Numbered from the stretch's first letter, positions 15,807 to 24,126 are shown. The stretch: 43,738 nucleotides of DNA from Nocardiopsis flavescens (GCF_900141985.1 NZ_FQZK01000036.1:1-43738); one strand, 5' to 3'. Notes: generated from the sequence alone by a model not told the origin. Translations and numbers: made by a program.

Positions 15807-16640
15807 ATGCGCCGCCCCATCCTCGCCGCCCCCGCAGCCGCAGCCGTCCTGGCGGTGGCCGCCTGCGGCGCCCCCTCCGAGAACGCGGCCGCCCCCGCGG
15901 AGGGCACCGAGGTCCTCACCGTCGGCGCCACCGCCGTCCCCGCGGGCGACATCCTGGACTTCGTCGACGCCGAACTCGCCGCGGACGCCGGGCTGGACCT
16001 GGAGATCGTCGAGTACTCCGACTACATCGCCCCCAACGCCGCCCTGGCCGAGGGCCAGCTGGACGTGAACCTGTACCAGCACGAGCCGTTCCTGGCGGAG
16101 TACAACGAGGGCAACGGCACCGACCTGGTCGCCGTCGAGCCGGTCTACCTGCCGCCGCTGGGCCTGTACTCCTTCGAGGTCGACGCCGCCGAGGACCTGG
16201 CCGAGGGGGCCGAGGTGGCGCTGCCCAACGACCCCACCAACGAGTTCCGCGCCCTGCTGCTGCTCCAGGAGGGCGGGCTCATCACCCTGGCCGAGGGCAC
16301 CGACGCCGCCACCTTCTCCCTGGACGACATCGAGGAGAACCCCAAGGACCTGGTGTTCCGCGAGGTCGAGGCGGCCCAGCTGCCGCGCTCGCTGGACGAC
16401 GTGGACGCGGCGATCGTCAACAACAACTACGCCCAGGAGGCGGGGCTGGACTTCGAGGAGGACTCGATCCTCCTGGAGGCCGTCGAGGACAACCCGTACG
16501 TGAACATCCTGGCCGCCCGCGCCGACAACGCCGACGACCCGCGCGTGGCGACCCTGGTGGAGCTGCTCACCTCGGACGAGACCGCGGCGTTCATCGAGGA
16601 GGAGTTCGGCGGCAGCGTCATCCCCGCCGCCCGGGGCTGA
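15807..16640 (+). CDS. MetQ/NlpA-family methionine-binding lipoprotein, orphan
   Basis: A 277-aa lipoprotein with signal peptide and lipobox (VAAC, Cys20). The mature part is NlpA-type: LTVGATAVPAGDILDFVD, DYIAPNAALAEGQLDVNLYQ, ALPNDPTNEFRALLLLQEGG and AAIVNNNYAQEAGLD are the family blocks that line the methionine pocket. It would bind methionine outside the cell for a MetNI transporter. No metN or metI gene is next to it, which is unusual; the partner must be elsewhere or the protein has another job. A clean terminator follows, so it looks monocistronic. Confidence 0.92.
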   Translation: MRRPILAAPAAAAVLAVAACGAPSENAAAPAEGTEVLTVGATAVPAGDILDFVDAELAADAGLDLEIVEYSDYIAPNAALAEGQLDVNLYQHEPFLAEYNEGNGTDLVAVEPVYLPPLGLYSFEVDAAEDLAEGAEVALPNDPTNEFRALLLLQEGGLITLAEGTDAATFSLDDIEENPKDLVFREVEAAQLPRSLDDVDAAIVNNNYAQEAGLDFEEDSILLEAVEDNPYVNILAARADNADDPRVATLVELLTSDETAAFIEEEFGGSVIPAARG

Positions 16641-16660
16641 GCGCCCGCCCGGACCTCCGC

Positions 16661-16690
16661 GGCCGCCCGCCCCGTCCGGGGCGGGCGGCC
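16661..16690 (+). terminator. 14-bp hairpin after the MetQ gene
   Basis: Perfect arms 16661-16674 and 16677-16690 with a 2-nt loop, 20 nt after the stop. Confidence 0.8.
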
Positions 16691-16722
16691 GGGCCGTCGC
16701 AGGGACCGGATTGAATGGGCGC

Positions 16723-17376
16723 ATGAACGCACCCGACACCGCCCGCCGCCTGCCCGCGCCCGCCCGCCTGCGGGACCTCTCCCGCCGGGTGGCGCTGCTG
16801 GAGTTCCTGGTCGCCCCGGACACCCGCTACCGCAAGCACGCCTTCCGGGCGGAGTGGCGGCCCGGGTGGGACCTGGCGACCATGTCCAACGGGGGCGGGG
16901 ACGAGTACGTGATCGCCTTCTCCGGGACGGCCGCGCTCATCCGCTGCTTCGACCACGAGTCCGGGATGAGCCCCTACGCCAACGACGAGGAGCACCGGCC
17001 CGGGACGGTCGACGCCCTGCCCGCGGAGTTCGCCGGCCTGCTCGCCGACCCGGACTTCGAGGGCGGCGACCCGCTCGCGGTGAGCGCCCTGATCTGGTGG
17101 CGCGAGGGGAGCACCGCCTGGGCCACCGGTGTCCCCGGCGACATGGACGACGGCTCCGGGTGGCTGCTGGGGGGCCTCACCGACGAGGCTCCGCAGGAGT
17201 ACTACGCCGACCACTTCCGCCACTACCACGGCCGGCCGGTCGACGAGCGGGCCGCGGCCCGAGTGCTCCTCGGCGAGCCGACCGCGCAGACCGCGGCCCT
17301 GCTCGACCCCGGCGCCGCCGACCCGGCGGACCTGCTGCGCCGCGCCCTGGCCTCGGTGGACCCGGTCCGCGACTGA
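16723..17376 (+). CDS. Conserved-looking protein of unknown function
   Basis: A 217-aa soluble protein with actinobacterial codon use (third position nearly all G or C), so it is real, but I do not recognise its family. It is rich in Trp, Asp and aromatic residues (HAFRAEWRPGWDLATMSNGG; DEYVIAFS; ISALIWWREGS-like segment; DDGSGWLLGGL). There are no membrane helices, signal peptide or obvious metal motif. ATG 16723 is preferred; TTG 16711 would add four residues. It stands alone between two terminator-like hairpins. An immunity or SMI1-like fold is conceivable from the acidic, Trp-rich character, but that is a guess. Confidence 0.7.
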   Translation: MNAPDTARRLPAPARLRDLSRRVALLEFLVAPDTRYRKHAFRAEWRPGWDLATMSNGGGDEYVIAFSGTAALIRCFDHESGMSPYANDEEHRPGTVDALPAEFAGLLADPDFEGGDPLAVSALIWWREGSTAWATGVPGDMDDGSGWLLGGLTDEAPQEYYADHFRHYHGRPVDERAAARVLLGEPTAQTAALLDPGAADPADLLRRALASVDPVRD

Positions 17377-17479
17377 CCTCCCGCCCGGACGGCCCCCGCC
17401 CCGGGGACCGCCGCACGCAGGGCCCCGGCCGGGCGCCGCCGCCCCGGCGCGGACGGTGCGGCGGGGCGGGGCGCGGGGG

Positions 17480-18427
17480 TCAGAACAGCTGGCCCCGGAC
17501 GGCCCCGTCGGGGAACTCGCCCGTGTGCAGGTTCAGGTAGTAGTCGTGCGGGTTCGCGGCGATCCGCCCGGTGACCCCCGGGTCCACGTGGCCCACCGTC
17601 CCCGACACGGCGAACACCGTGCCGGGCAGCTCGCCCGCGAACAGCTCCACGGCCACGTCGCCGTTCTCGCCCGCCGCGCCCCGGTGCAGGTGGCCGAGCG
17701 TGGGCGGCGCCACGTTGGTCCAGGCCGTGGAGAACGCCACGGTCCCGTCCTCGGGGCGGAAGAAGCCGGAGGCCCGCCCGTCGGGGTCGCCCACCTCGGG
17801 CTTCTCCGGCGTGAACACCTCCTGGGCGCCGTCGGCCACCGCCACCAGCCCCGACCCCTCGATGATGCTCAGCACGTTGAGCCGCTGCCCGGAGGGCGTC
17901 AGCTGCCCGCGGACCGCACCGCCGGGGAACTCCTCGGTGTGCAGGTTGACGTAGAACCCGCCCGGGTCGGTGAGCAGCTCCAGCGCCAGCTCCTCGTCGG
18001 TGACCGTCGTCTGCCCGGCCACGGCGGTGAGGGTGCCGGGCAGCGCGGTGTCGAAGAAGACCAGCCGCACCTCGCCGTTCTCGCCCGCGGCCCCCCGGTG
18101 GATGTGGCCCAGGGTGGGCGCCTGCGTGCCCTCCCACTCCAGGGCGAAGGTCACGCGGTCGCCCTTGACGGAGACGAGGGCGCGCCCGTGGCCCTCGGGG
18201 TCGCCCGCCGCGGGGCCGTCCGGGTCCGGCACCTCCTCGGCGCCGCTCAGCTCGGCGGTGAAGAAGACCGTCTCCTCGCCCTTGGTGGAGTTGAGCACCG
18301 GTGCCTTGTTCCCGCCCCCGGCCGGGGCGCCCTGGCCCCCGTGGCCGCCGTGCCCGTCCGCGTACGCGGTCCCGGCGGTCGCGGCCAGGGCGGCGGCGGC
18401 CGTCGCGGCGATGATTCGTGTGCGCAT
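17480..18427 (-). CDS. Exported protein with two CHRD domains
   Basis: A 315-aa secreted protein. A Sec signal peptide (MRTRIIAATAAAALAATAGT, cleavage near AYA-DG) is followed by a His/Gly-rich stretch (DGHGGHGGQG) that could bind metal. Two CHRD domains follow (about residues 55-175 and 190-315), each with the hallmarks LGHIHRGAAGENG / LGHLHRGAAGENG, FYVNLHTEEFPGGAVRGQL / YYLNLHTGEFPDGAVRGQL. CHRD domains occur in chordin and in many bacterial secreted proteins of unknown role. The two copies are probably an internal duplication. It is divergent from the lipoprotein at 18618. A weak stem at 17439-17469 may end its neighbour's transcript. Confidence 0.92.
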   Translation of the reverse strand: MRTRIIAATAAAALAATAGTAYADGHGGHGGQGAPAGGGNKAPVLNSTKGEETVFFTAELSGAEEVPDPDGPAAGDPEGHGRALVSVKGDRVTFALEWEGTQAPTLGHIHRGAAGENGEVRLVFFDTALPGTLTAVAGQTTVTDEELALELLTDPGGFYVNLHTEEFPGGAVRGQLTPSGQRLNVLSIIEGSGLVAVADGAQEVFTPEKPEVGDPDGRASGFFRPEDGTVAFSTAWTNVAPPTLGHLHRGAAGENGDVAVELFAGELPGTVFAVSGTVGHVDPGVTGRIAANPHDYYLNLHTGEFPDGAVRGQLF

Positions 18428-18617
18428 GGAGGTTCCCGTCCCCGTTCGTCTGCTACAGGGCCGCCGCTCCGCGGGGGAGCGGCGATCAGTGACGGGTACG
18501 GGGCCCGGGCCGCGCCGGTTCACCCGCCCCCGCGCCTTCGCGGTGAACCGCCCGCGGCGCTCCCCCGTATCCGCATCCGAACGACGCACGACCGACACGA
18601 CGGGGAGAACCTGAACC
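18428..18617. promoter_or_regulatory. Divergent region between CHRD and lipoprotein genes
   Basis: 190 bp without a gene. It contains a 9-bp hairpin (18462-18470 with 18476-18484) in the leader of the CHRD gene, and a GGGGAGAA ribosome-binding site before the lipoprotein ATG. Promoters for both genes must lie here. No clear ECF-type GGAAC/CGTC pair was identified. Confidence 0.4.
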
Positions 18618-19097
18618 ATGCGCATCCGAGTGACTCTTGCGGCCGCCGGCGCCCTGCTCGCCCTCACCGCCTGCTCCGCCGGGGGCTCCGGCGGCGCCGG
18701 GGCGGAGCCCTCCGCCCCCGCCGGGGCCGAACCCGTCGGGATCACCCTGGTGGAGAGCGAGGTCGGCACGGCCCTGGCCGACACCCAGGGCCGCATCCTC
18801 TACGGGTTCACCAAGGACAAGGACGCCGAGAGCGTCTGCGAGGCCGACTGCATCGCCACCTGGCCCGCGCTCACCGCCGCCGCCGGCGCCGACGGCGTGG
18901 AACTCGGCGAGGGGCTCGACGCGGCGCTGCTGGACACCACCGAGCGCACCGACGGCGTCGTCCAGGTCGTCTACAACGACTGGCCGCTGTACTACTACGT
19001 CGGCGACGCCCTGGCGGAGGAGAGCAACGGCCAGGGCCTGGACGAGGAGTGGTTCCTGGTCGCCCCGGACGGCTCCCTCATCAGGGACCTGCCGTAG
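18618..19097 (+). CDS. Secreted-repeat (COG4315-type) lipoprotein
   Basis: A 159-aa lipoprotein with lipobox LTAC (Cys19) and a Gly/Ala/Pro linker. The mature domain has the repeat typical of COG4315 proteins: ILYGFTKDKDAESVCEADC then IATWPALTA, and later WPLYYYVGDALAEESNGQGL ending EEWFLVAPDGS. Two Cys in the first repeat (VCEADC) probably form a disulfide. Function is not established; homologues are often next to ECF sigma/anti-sigma pairs, as here. It is divergent from the CHRD protein, so the two exported proteins may be coregulated. Confidence 0.9.
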   Translation: MRIRVTLAAAGALLALTACSAGGSGGAGAEPSAPAGAEPVGITLVESEVGTALADTQGRILYGFTKDKDAESVCEADCIATWPALTAAAGADGVELGEGLDAALLDTTERTDGVVQVVYNDWPLYYYVGDALAEESNGQGLDEEWFLVAPDGSLIRDLP

Positions 19098-19111
19098 CCG
19101 CGGCGGGGCCG

Positions 19112-19143
19112 CCGGGGCCGCCCCCGGATGCCGGCGGCCCCGG
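19112..19143 (+). terminator. Hairpin after the lipoprotein gene
   Basis: Arms 19112-19122 and 19133-19143 (11 bp, 10-nt loop) start 14 nt after the stop. Confidence 0.65.
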
Positions 19144-19214
19144 TGCGGTGTGGCATAAAGGACGGTGCGGGGCGGCGGCACCGGAGGGCCCCTGGAACCC
19201 GGGCGGGAGACACG

Positions 19215-19517
19215 ATGTTCGAGCGGGACGACCCCTGCGGCGCGCCGGTCGCCGGAGCCCTCGTCCTGGGCGCCCTGGACCCCGCCGAGCGGGCCGGGGC
19301 CGACGCCCACCTGGAGGGGTGCCCCTCCTGCCGGGAGCGGGTGCGGGAGCTGGAGGTCGTGCCGCGGGCCCTGGCGGACCTGCCGCTGGAGGAGTTCCTG
19401 ACGGACTTCCTGCTCACCCCCGAGCGGATCGGGGGCCTGGCGCGCCGCGTCCTGGAGCGCGCGGCCCGCGAGGGGGAGGGCGGGGCCGCGGACGCCCCGG
19501 GCGCTCAGCCCGGGTAG
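19215..19517 (+). CDS. Zinc-finger anti-sigma factor, soluble
   Basis: A 100-aa protein with the zinc-binding anti-sigma motif HLEGCPSC (H-x3-C-x2-C, about residues 32-39) inside AERAGADAHLEGCPSCRERV, the ZAS fold. There is no membrane helix, so it would hold its sigma factor in the cytoplasm and could respond to redox or zinc through the HCC site. Another His or Cys ligand upstream (Cys8) completes the usual four. ATG 19215 fits the motif position. Its end overlaps the end of the opposite-strand ECF sigma gene by 13 bp, an uncommon convergent arrangement. Confidence 0.82.
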   Translation: MFERDDPCGAPVAGALVLGALDPAERAGADAHLEGCPSCRERVRELEVVPRALADLPLEEFLTDFLLTPERIGGLARRVLERAAREGEGGAADAPGAQPG

Positions 19518-20134
19518 CCGCGGGCCAGCAGCCGCTCCCGGAGCGCGCGCACCGCCTTGTAGGTGCGGGACTTCACCGTGCCGGCGGGGACGCCCAGGAT
19601 CTCGGCGGTCTCGCCGACGCTGCGCCCCAGGTAGTGGACGTGCACCAGGACCTCCCGCTGCGTCGGGGTCAGGTCGCGCAGGGCGTCGGCCACCACCTGG
19701 GCGGTGACCACCCGCTCCGCGGTGTCCGGGACCGGCGGGTCCTGGGCGTCGCCGGGCGGGACCTCCGCGGGCCGGACGCTGCGCGCCCGGTGGGCGTCGA
19801 TGGCGAGCCGGCGCACGACCGTGAACAGCCACGGCCGCAGCCTCCCGGGCTCGGACGCCAGCGCCTCCCGCCCGCGCCAGGCGCGCAGCACGGCCTCCTG
19901 GACCAGGTCCTGGGCCCGGTGCAGGTCGCGGTCCACCAGGGTCAGCGCGTACCGCAGCAGCACGGTCCCGTGCAGGTCGCACACGGCGCGGACGAACTCC
20001 GCGCCGGGTTCGGGGGCTCCCGCCTCGCGGGGCGCGGCCGCGGGGGCCGCGGTCGCCCGCTGCGGTTCGGTGGTCGGCGTCATGGCGGCTCGGGGCTCCG
20101 GCTCTTCGGGTGGTGTCAGGCGGACACCGGCCAT
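19505..20134 (-). CDS. ECF-type RNA polymerase sigma factor
   Basis: A 209-aa sigma-70 family factor with only regions 2 and 4. Region 2 includes LVQEAVLRAWRGREAL and RPWLFTVVRRLAIDAHR; region 4 has LTPTQREVLVHVHYLGRSVG then the helix-turn-helix GETAEILGVPAGTVKSRTYK. The first 45 residues are a variable Pro/Ala/Glu extension. The start may instead be ATG at 20083, 17 residues later. The presumed partner anti-sigma factor is the convergent gene overlapping its 3' end. Candidate target genes are the CHRD and lipoprotein genes beside it. Confidence 0.93.
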   Translation of the reverse strand: MAGVRLTPPEEPEPRAAMTPTTEPQRATAAPAAAPREAGAPEPGAEFVRAVCDLHGTVLLRYALTLVDRDLHRAQDLVQEAVLRAWRGREALASEPGRLRPWLFTVVRRLAIDAHRARSVRPAEVPPGDAQDPPVPDTAERVVTAQVVADALRDLTPTQREVLVHVHYLGRSVGETAEILGVPAGTVKSRTYKAVRALRERLLARGYPG

Positions 20135-20273
20135 GAAACCGATCGGGTATTAATGTGTCTGCGTACTCTTCTACACAAGACGTCCCGCAGGTCCGATGTG
20201 TCGCACCGCACACCGTCGGTACGGGGCGTCCGCCCCCCGGGGCGCCGCCCTCTGAGCGACAGAGAACACCCCC
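20135..20273. promoter_or_regulatory. Divergent region between sigma factor and cyclase genes
   Basis: The 40 bp next to the sigma gene are A+T-rich (TATTAATGTGTC) and contain TGTGT (20154-20158) and ACACA (20173-20177) as an inverted pair 14 bp apart. The pair could be an operator but does not have CRP spacing. No clear ribosome-binding site precedes either start. Confidence 0.35.
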
Positions 20274-22355
20274 ATGGCTGACACCCCCCTGCCGGCGCGC
20301 GCCCCCGCGCCGCCGTCCCCGCGCTCCGCCCGTCCGGTGCGCTTCCTCGTCTGGTGCCTGCACCTGGCCGCGCCGCTGGCCGGCCTGTGGCTCCTGCTGG
20401 CGCGGCCGCACCTGGACGTGGAGTGGCACCACAACCCCGGGCACTTCTGGCTGGTGCTCATCGTCGCCCTGGTCAACGTGGCCATGGGGGTGTGGATGGG
20501 GGTCGCCGCCCGGGGCCGCGGCGACGCCCGCCTCTTCCTGGTGTCGCTGGCGTTCCTGTCCTCGGCCGGGTTCCTGGCCGTCCACGCCCTGCTCACCCCC
20601 GGCATGGTCACCGCGGACGCCGGCATCGGCTTCGACCTCTCCCACCCGGTGGGGCTGGTCATCGCCTCCGTCTTCGCCTTCGCGTCCTCCCTGGACCTGC
20701 GCGCCGGGCGCGGCGCCCGGGTGCTGGCGTTCGAGCGCCCGCTCTGGATCCTGCTGGCCACCCTCATGGCCGCCTGGACGGTCGCCGGGCTGCTGGGCCT
20801 GCCGCCCCTGCACCTGCCCGCCCAGCAGCGCGACGTGGAGGGCCTGATGGTGCCCGTCGCGGTCGCCTCGGCACTGCTGTACGTCGTCGCCGCCGTCCGC
20901 TACTACCTCATGTTCCGCCGCTCCGCCTCGGCGGTCCTGCTCAGCCTGGTCACGGCGTTCGCACTGCTGGCCGAGGCGATGGTCACGGTCGTCCTCGCCG
21001 ACAAGTGGCACCTGTCCTGGTGGCACTGGCACGTGCTGCTGGTGGCGGCGTTCGGGTTCATCGCCTACAGCGCCTACGTCCAGTACCGGCGCGAGGGGGC
21101 CACCGCCGGGGTGTTCGACGCGATCGTGCTGGAGGAGACCGCCCGCCGCATCCGCGCCGAGTACGAGGACGCCATCGAGGAGTTCGTGGCCCGGCTCGGC
21201 GAGGGGGAGCGGACCGGCGCCTCCCCGCCCGCGGGGACCGACTTCACCGCGTTCGCGGAGCGCTTCCGGCTCTCGGAGGGACAGATCGCCGTGGTCGAGC
21301 GGGCCGCGGCGGCCCTGGCCGCCGAACGCGCCACCTCCCGCCGCCTGGCGGCCCTGGCCGAGGTCGCCCGCCGCACCCGCGTGGGCGACCAGGACGAGGA
21401 CGCGTTCGTGCGCTCGGTCCTGGAGGCCGTCCGCCCCGCCTACGGCGACGTGAACGTGGGCCTGGCCTCCGACGGCGCCGTGCGCATCGAGGACCGGGTC
21501 TACCCGGTCGACCGCGACCCCGGGGCCGGCGCCGTCCGCGACGGGCGCTCGGTGCGCCCCCTGGTCGTGCGCGGCGGCACCGCGGGCGTCCTGGAGGGCC
21601 CGCTCCAGGAGCGGGAGGACGACCCCGCCTCGCTGGCGGTCCTGGCCGGGCAGCTGTCCATCTCCCTGGAGAACGTGCGCCTGTACCGCGAGCTGGGCAC
21701 CCTGTTCCGCCAGTACATGTCGCCGGACGTGGCGGCCTCCCTGCTGGCCGACCCCGACCAGGCGGCGCTGGGCGGGCGGGTCGTGCGGGTGAGCGCCCTG
21801 TTCGCGGACCTGCGCGGGTTCACGGCCTTCTCCGAGGCGGTGGAGCCCGCCGAGATCGTGCGCATGCTCAACCGGTACCACGGCGCCGCCGTCCCGGCGA
21901 TCCTCGACAACGGCGGCACGATCGTGCAGTTCGTCGGCGACGCCCTGCTGGCCCTGTTCAACGCCCCCGCCCGCCAGGCCGACCACGAGGCGCGGGCGGT
22001 GCGGGCCGCCCTGGCCATGCGCGACGCCTCCGAGCGCATCGCCGCCCGCAGCCCCGACTGGCCGCGGTTCCGCATCGGCGTCAACACCGGGCCCGCCCTG
22101 GTGGGCAACATCGGCAGCGAGCGGCTGCGCGGCTTCAACGCCATGGGCGACGCCGTCAACGTCGCCGCGCGGTTGCAGTCGCTGGCCGAGCCGGGGCGGG
22201 TGGTGGTGGGCGACGCCACGCTCCGGGGGCTGGGGGAGGGCGTGCGCTCCCGGTCGCTGGGGGACCTGGAGGTCAAGGGCCGACAGGGCCGGGTGCCCGC
22301 GCACGAGGTCCTGGCGCTGGAGCCCGCCGGCGGGACGGCGGCGGGGACGCCGTGA
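20274..22355 (+). CDS. Membrane class III nucleotide cyclase with GAF-like domain
   Basis: A 693-aa protein. Eight predicted membrane helices fill residues 20-275; a linker helix follows (EETARRIRAEYEDAIEEFVA), then a GAF-like domain (about 355-470) and the catalytic domain (about 500-680). Metal-binding Asp residues are in LFADLRGFTAFSE and FVGDALLALF; the transition-state Asn/Arg are in MGDAVNVAARLQ. The position that usually carries the purine-specifying Lys is Gln here (TIVQFVGD), so substrate choice (ATP or GTP) is open. The CRP-type regulator gene overlaps its stop (GTGA), so signal maker and receptor are made together. Helices or GAF domain would sense the signal. Confidence 0.9.
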   Translation: MADTPLPARAPAPPSPRSARPVRFLVWCLHLAAPLAGLWLLLARPHLDVEWHHNPGHFWLVLIVALVNVAMGVWMGVAARGRGDARLFLVSLAFLSSAGFLAVHALLTPGMVTADAGIGFDLSHPVGLVIASVFAFASSLDLRAGRGARVLAFERPLWILLATLMAAWTVAGLLGLPPLHLPAQQRDVEGLMVPVAVASALLYVVAAVRYYLMFRRSASAVLLSLVTAFALLAEAMVTVVLADKWHLSWWHWHVLLVAAFGFIAYSAYVQYRREGATAGVFDAIVLEETARRIRAEYEDAIEEFVARLGEGERTGASPPAGTDFTAFAERFRLSEGQIAVVERAAAALAAERATSRRLAALAEVARRTRVGDQDEDAFVRSVLEAVRPAYGDVNVGLASDGAVRIEDRVYPVDRDPGAGAVRDGRSVRPLVVRGGTAGVLEGPLQEREDDPASLAVLAGQLSISLENVRLYRELGTLFRQYMSPDVAASLLADPDQAALGGRVVRVSALFADLRGFTAFSEAVEPAEIVRMLNRYHGAAVPAILDNGGTIVQFVGDALLALFNAPARQADHEARAVRAALAMRDASERIAARSPDWPRFRIGVNTGPALVGNIGSERLRGFNAMGDAVNVAARLQSLAEPGRVVVGDATLRGLGEGVRSRSLGDLEVKGRQGRVPAHEVLALEPAGGTAAGTP

Positions 22356-23035
22356 GCGGGCCGGAGGGGGCGCCGACCGAGTTCTGGGCCCTGCTGGGCG
22401 CCGAGGAGCGCGCCGGACTGCGGGCGGCGGGCACGGTGCGGCGCTGGGCGCGCCGGGAGATCCTCTTCCACGAGGGGGCCGTGTCCGACCTGGTGCTGGT
22501 GGTGCTCTCCGGGCGGATCAAGGTGTCCTCCCACACCGCGGGCGGCACCGAGGCGGTGCTGGCGGTGCGCGGGCCCGGGACCCTGGTCGGGGAGCTGGGC
22601 GTCATCGACGGCGGCCCCCGGTCGGCGACCGTGCAGGCGCTGGACGACCTCACCGGGCTGACGCTCGCCCCGGACCGGTTCGAGGCGTACCTGGAGCGGT
22701 GGCCGCGGGTGTCCCTGCTCCTGCTGCGCACCGTCGCCTCCCGGCTGCGCGACGCCGACCGCAAGCGGGTCGAGTTCGGCGCCCTGGACGCCGGGCGGCG
22801 GGTGGCGTCGCGTCTGGTGGAGCTGGCGGAGAAGTTCGGGCGCACCACCGGCGGGGAGGTGCGCCTGGACCTGCCGGTCTCCCAGGACGAGCTGGCCTCC
22901 TGGACGGGGGTCTCGCGCGCCGCGGTCAACAAGGCGCTGTCCGTGCTGCGCGCCCGCGGCTGGATCAGCACCGGCCGGATGAGCATCACCCTGCACGACG
23001 TCCCCGCCCTGCGCGCCTACGCCGAGGACGCCTGA
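22352..23035 (+). CDS. CRP/FNR-family cyclic-nucleotide regulator
   Basis: A 227-aa regulator. The cyclic-nucleotide-binding domain (about residues 10-125) keeps the phosphate-binding cassette with Glu and Arg-Ser in GELGVIDGGPRSATVQA, as in true cAMP-binding proteins. A dimer helix (RKRVEFGALDAGRRVASRLV) and a winged helix-turn-helix (VSQDELASWTGVSRAAVNKA) follow. GTG 22352 overlaps the TGA of the cyclase gene, so translation is coupled and the pair forms a compact signalling module. Targets are unknown. Confidence 0.93.
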   Translation: MSGPEGAPTEFWALLGAEERAGLRAAGTVRRWARREILFHEGAVSDLVLVVLSGRIKVSSHTAGGTEAVLAVRGPGTLVGELGVIDGGPRSATVQALDDLTGLTLAPDRFEAYLERWPRVSLLLLRTVASRLRDADRKRVEFGALDAGRRVASRLVELAEKFGRTTGGEVRLDLPVSQDELASWTGVSRAAVNKALSVLRARGWISTGRMSITLHDVPALRAYAEDA

Positions 23036-23078
23036 GCGGAGCCGGTGCGCGGCCCCCGCGACCGGGGGAGCGTCGGGG

Positions 23079-23102
23079 CCGGCCGGGGGGGCGCCCGGCC
23101 GG
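23079..23102. terminator. Hairpin between convergent genes
   Basis: Arms 23079-23087 and 23094-23102 (9 bp, loop of 6), between the CRP-type gene and the stop of the protease gene at 23110. Confidence 0.65.
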
Positions 23103-23109
23103 ACCGCGG

Positions 23110-24099
23110 CTACCGGGGAACGCCCGGCCGCTCCCCGCCGGGGAGGCCGCCGGGGACGGGCGCGGCCGTCCGGCCGCCGTTCCCCAGGAGGGGTTCGAGG
23201 GGCCGCAGGCCGTGGGCGCGGGAGAACCAGAGGGTCAGGCCCGCGGTGGCCGCGAGCGTGAGCGGCACCGACACCAGCAGCACGGCGGGGTCCACCGCGC
23301 CCTGGTCCAGGGACGAGGGGCTGAACGGCGCCGCGACGAGCAGCGTCAGGTTGTTCGCCGTGTGGACGGCGATCGCGAGTTCCAGGCCCCCGGTCTTCCA
23401 CACGAGGAAGCCCATGCACAGCGCGAAGACCGCGATGTCCACCTGGCCCACCCAGTCGTAGCCGTGCCCGAGCATGAACAGCGGCACCGGAAGCACGATC
23501 CCCCACAGGGGCGAGCGCAGCCAGGTGCCCAGCACCTGCTGGGGCAGGCCGCGGAACGCGTACTCCTCCGCAGCGCACTGCAGCGGCACCAGGACGAGGC
23601 AGACCGCGACCCCGGCGAGGAGCAGGGGGTCCGCCCGCGGCACCGCGGCGTCGGCGGGCGGGTCGAGCAGGAACGACCCCCAGTACACGAGGGCGTAGAG
23701 CGGCACGAGGACCGCCGCCGCCCCGAGCATCAGCGGCCAGCGCAGCCGGCCCGCGACCGAGTGGAGGATGCGCGACGCGCCCCCGCCGGCCCAGCGCGCG
23801 CCGAGCAGCACCGCCGGGATCATCAGCGCCAGCATCCCGAAGGTGAGGAGCATGTCGGTCGGGTTGTCCAGGACGAAGTCGTCCAGGTCCGTCGGCTCGG
23901 GCAGCCACGGCACGAACAGCGAGGCCAGGGCCAGGAGCGCGGCGCCCAGGAGGCTCAGGGTGACGAAGAGCGCGAGGGCCGTGGCGACGGTCGCCAACGG
24001 CCGCCACCACCGGGACGTGCGGTGTTCGAGGCGGGTGAGCCGGTGGTACGGCAGCGCCGCGTCCGGGAGGGGGCGGGGAGGGGCGGTTTCTGCGGTCAT
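23110..24099 (-). CDS. CPBP (CAAX-type) intramembrane metalloprotease
   Basis: A 329-aa membrane protein with about eight helices. The CPBP/ABI active-site motifs are intact: EEYAFRGLPQQVL (EExxxR), FMLGHGYD (second, His) and HTANNLTLL (HxxxN type). Such proteases cleave within membranes and are linked to prenyl-protein processing or bacteriocin self-immunity; the target here is unknown. ATG 24099 (MTAETAPPRPLPD) is chosen over an upstream start because that longer form would run through the inverted repeat 24127-24204. It is divergent from a two-component system that probably controls it. Confidence 0.9.
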   Translation of the reverse strand: MTAETAPPRPLPDAALPYHRLTRLEHRTSRWWRPLATVATALALFVTLSLLGAALLALASLFVPWLPEPTDLDDFVLDNPTDMLLTFGMLALMIPAVLLGARWAGGGASRILHSVAGRLRWPLMLGAAAVLVPLYALVYWGSFLLDPPADAAVPRADPLLLAGVAVCLVLVPLQCAAEEYAFRGLPQQVLGTWLRSPLWGIVLPVPLFMLGHGYDWVGQVDIAVFALCMGFLVWKTGGLELAIAVHTANNLTLLVAAPFSPSSLDQGAVDPAVLLVSVPLTLAATAGLTLWFSRAHGLRPLEPLLGNGGRTAAPVPGGLPGGERPGVPR

Positions 24100-24126
24100 G
24101 CCCCCAGACTGCCCGCCGGCGCCGGG

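Noticed and set aside
20154..20177. CRP-binding site upstream of the cyclase gene
   Set aside because: TGTGT and ACACA are 14 bp apart, not the 6 bp of a CRP site, and the last base differs from TGTGA/TCACA.
18486..22304. 1272-codon minus-strand open frame opposite the lipoprotein and cyclase genes
   Set aside because: It is a shadow frame: it covers well-supported genes and consists of Gly/Arg/Asp/Gln-rich sequence with no domain.
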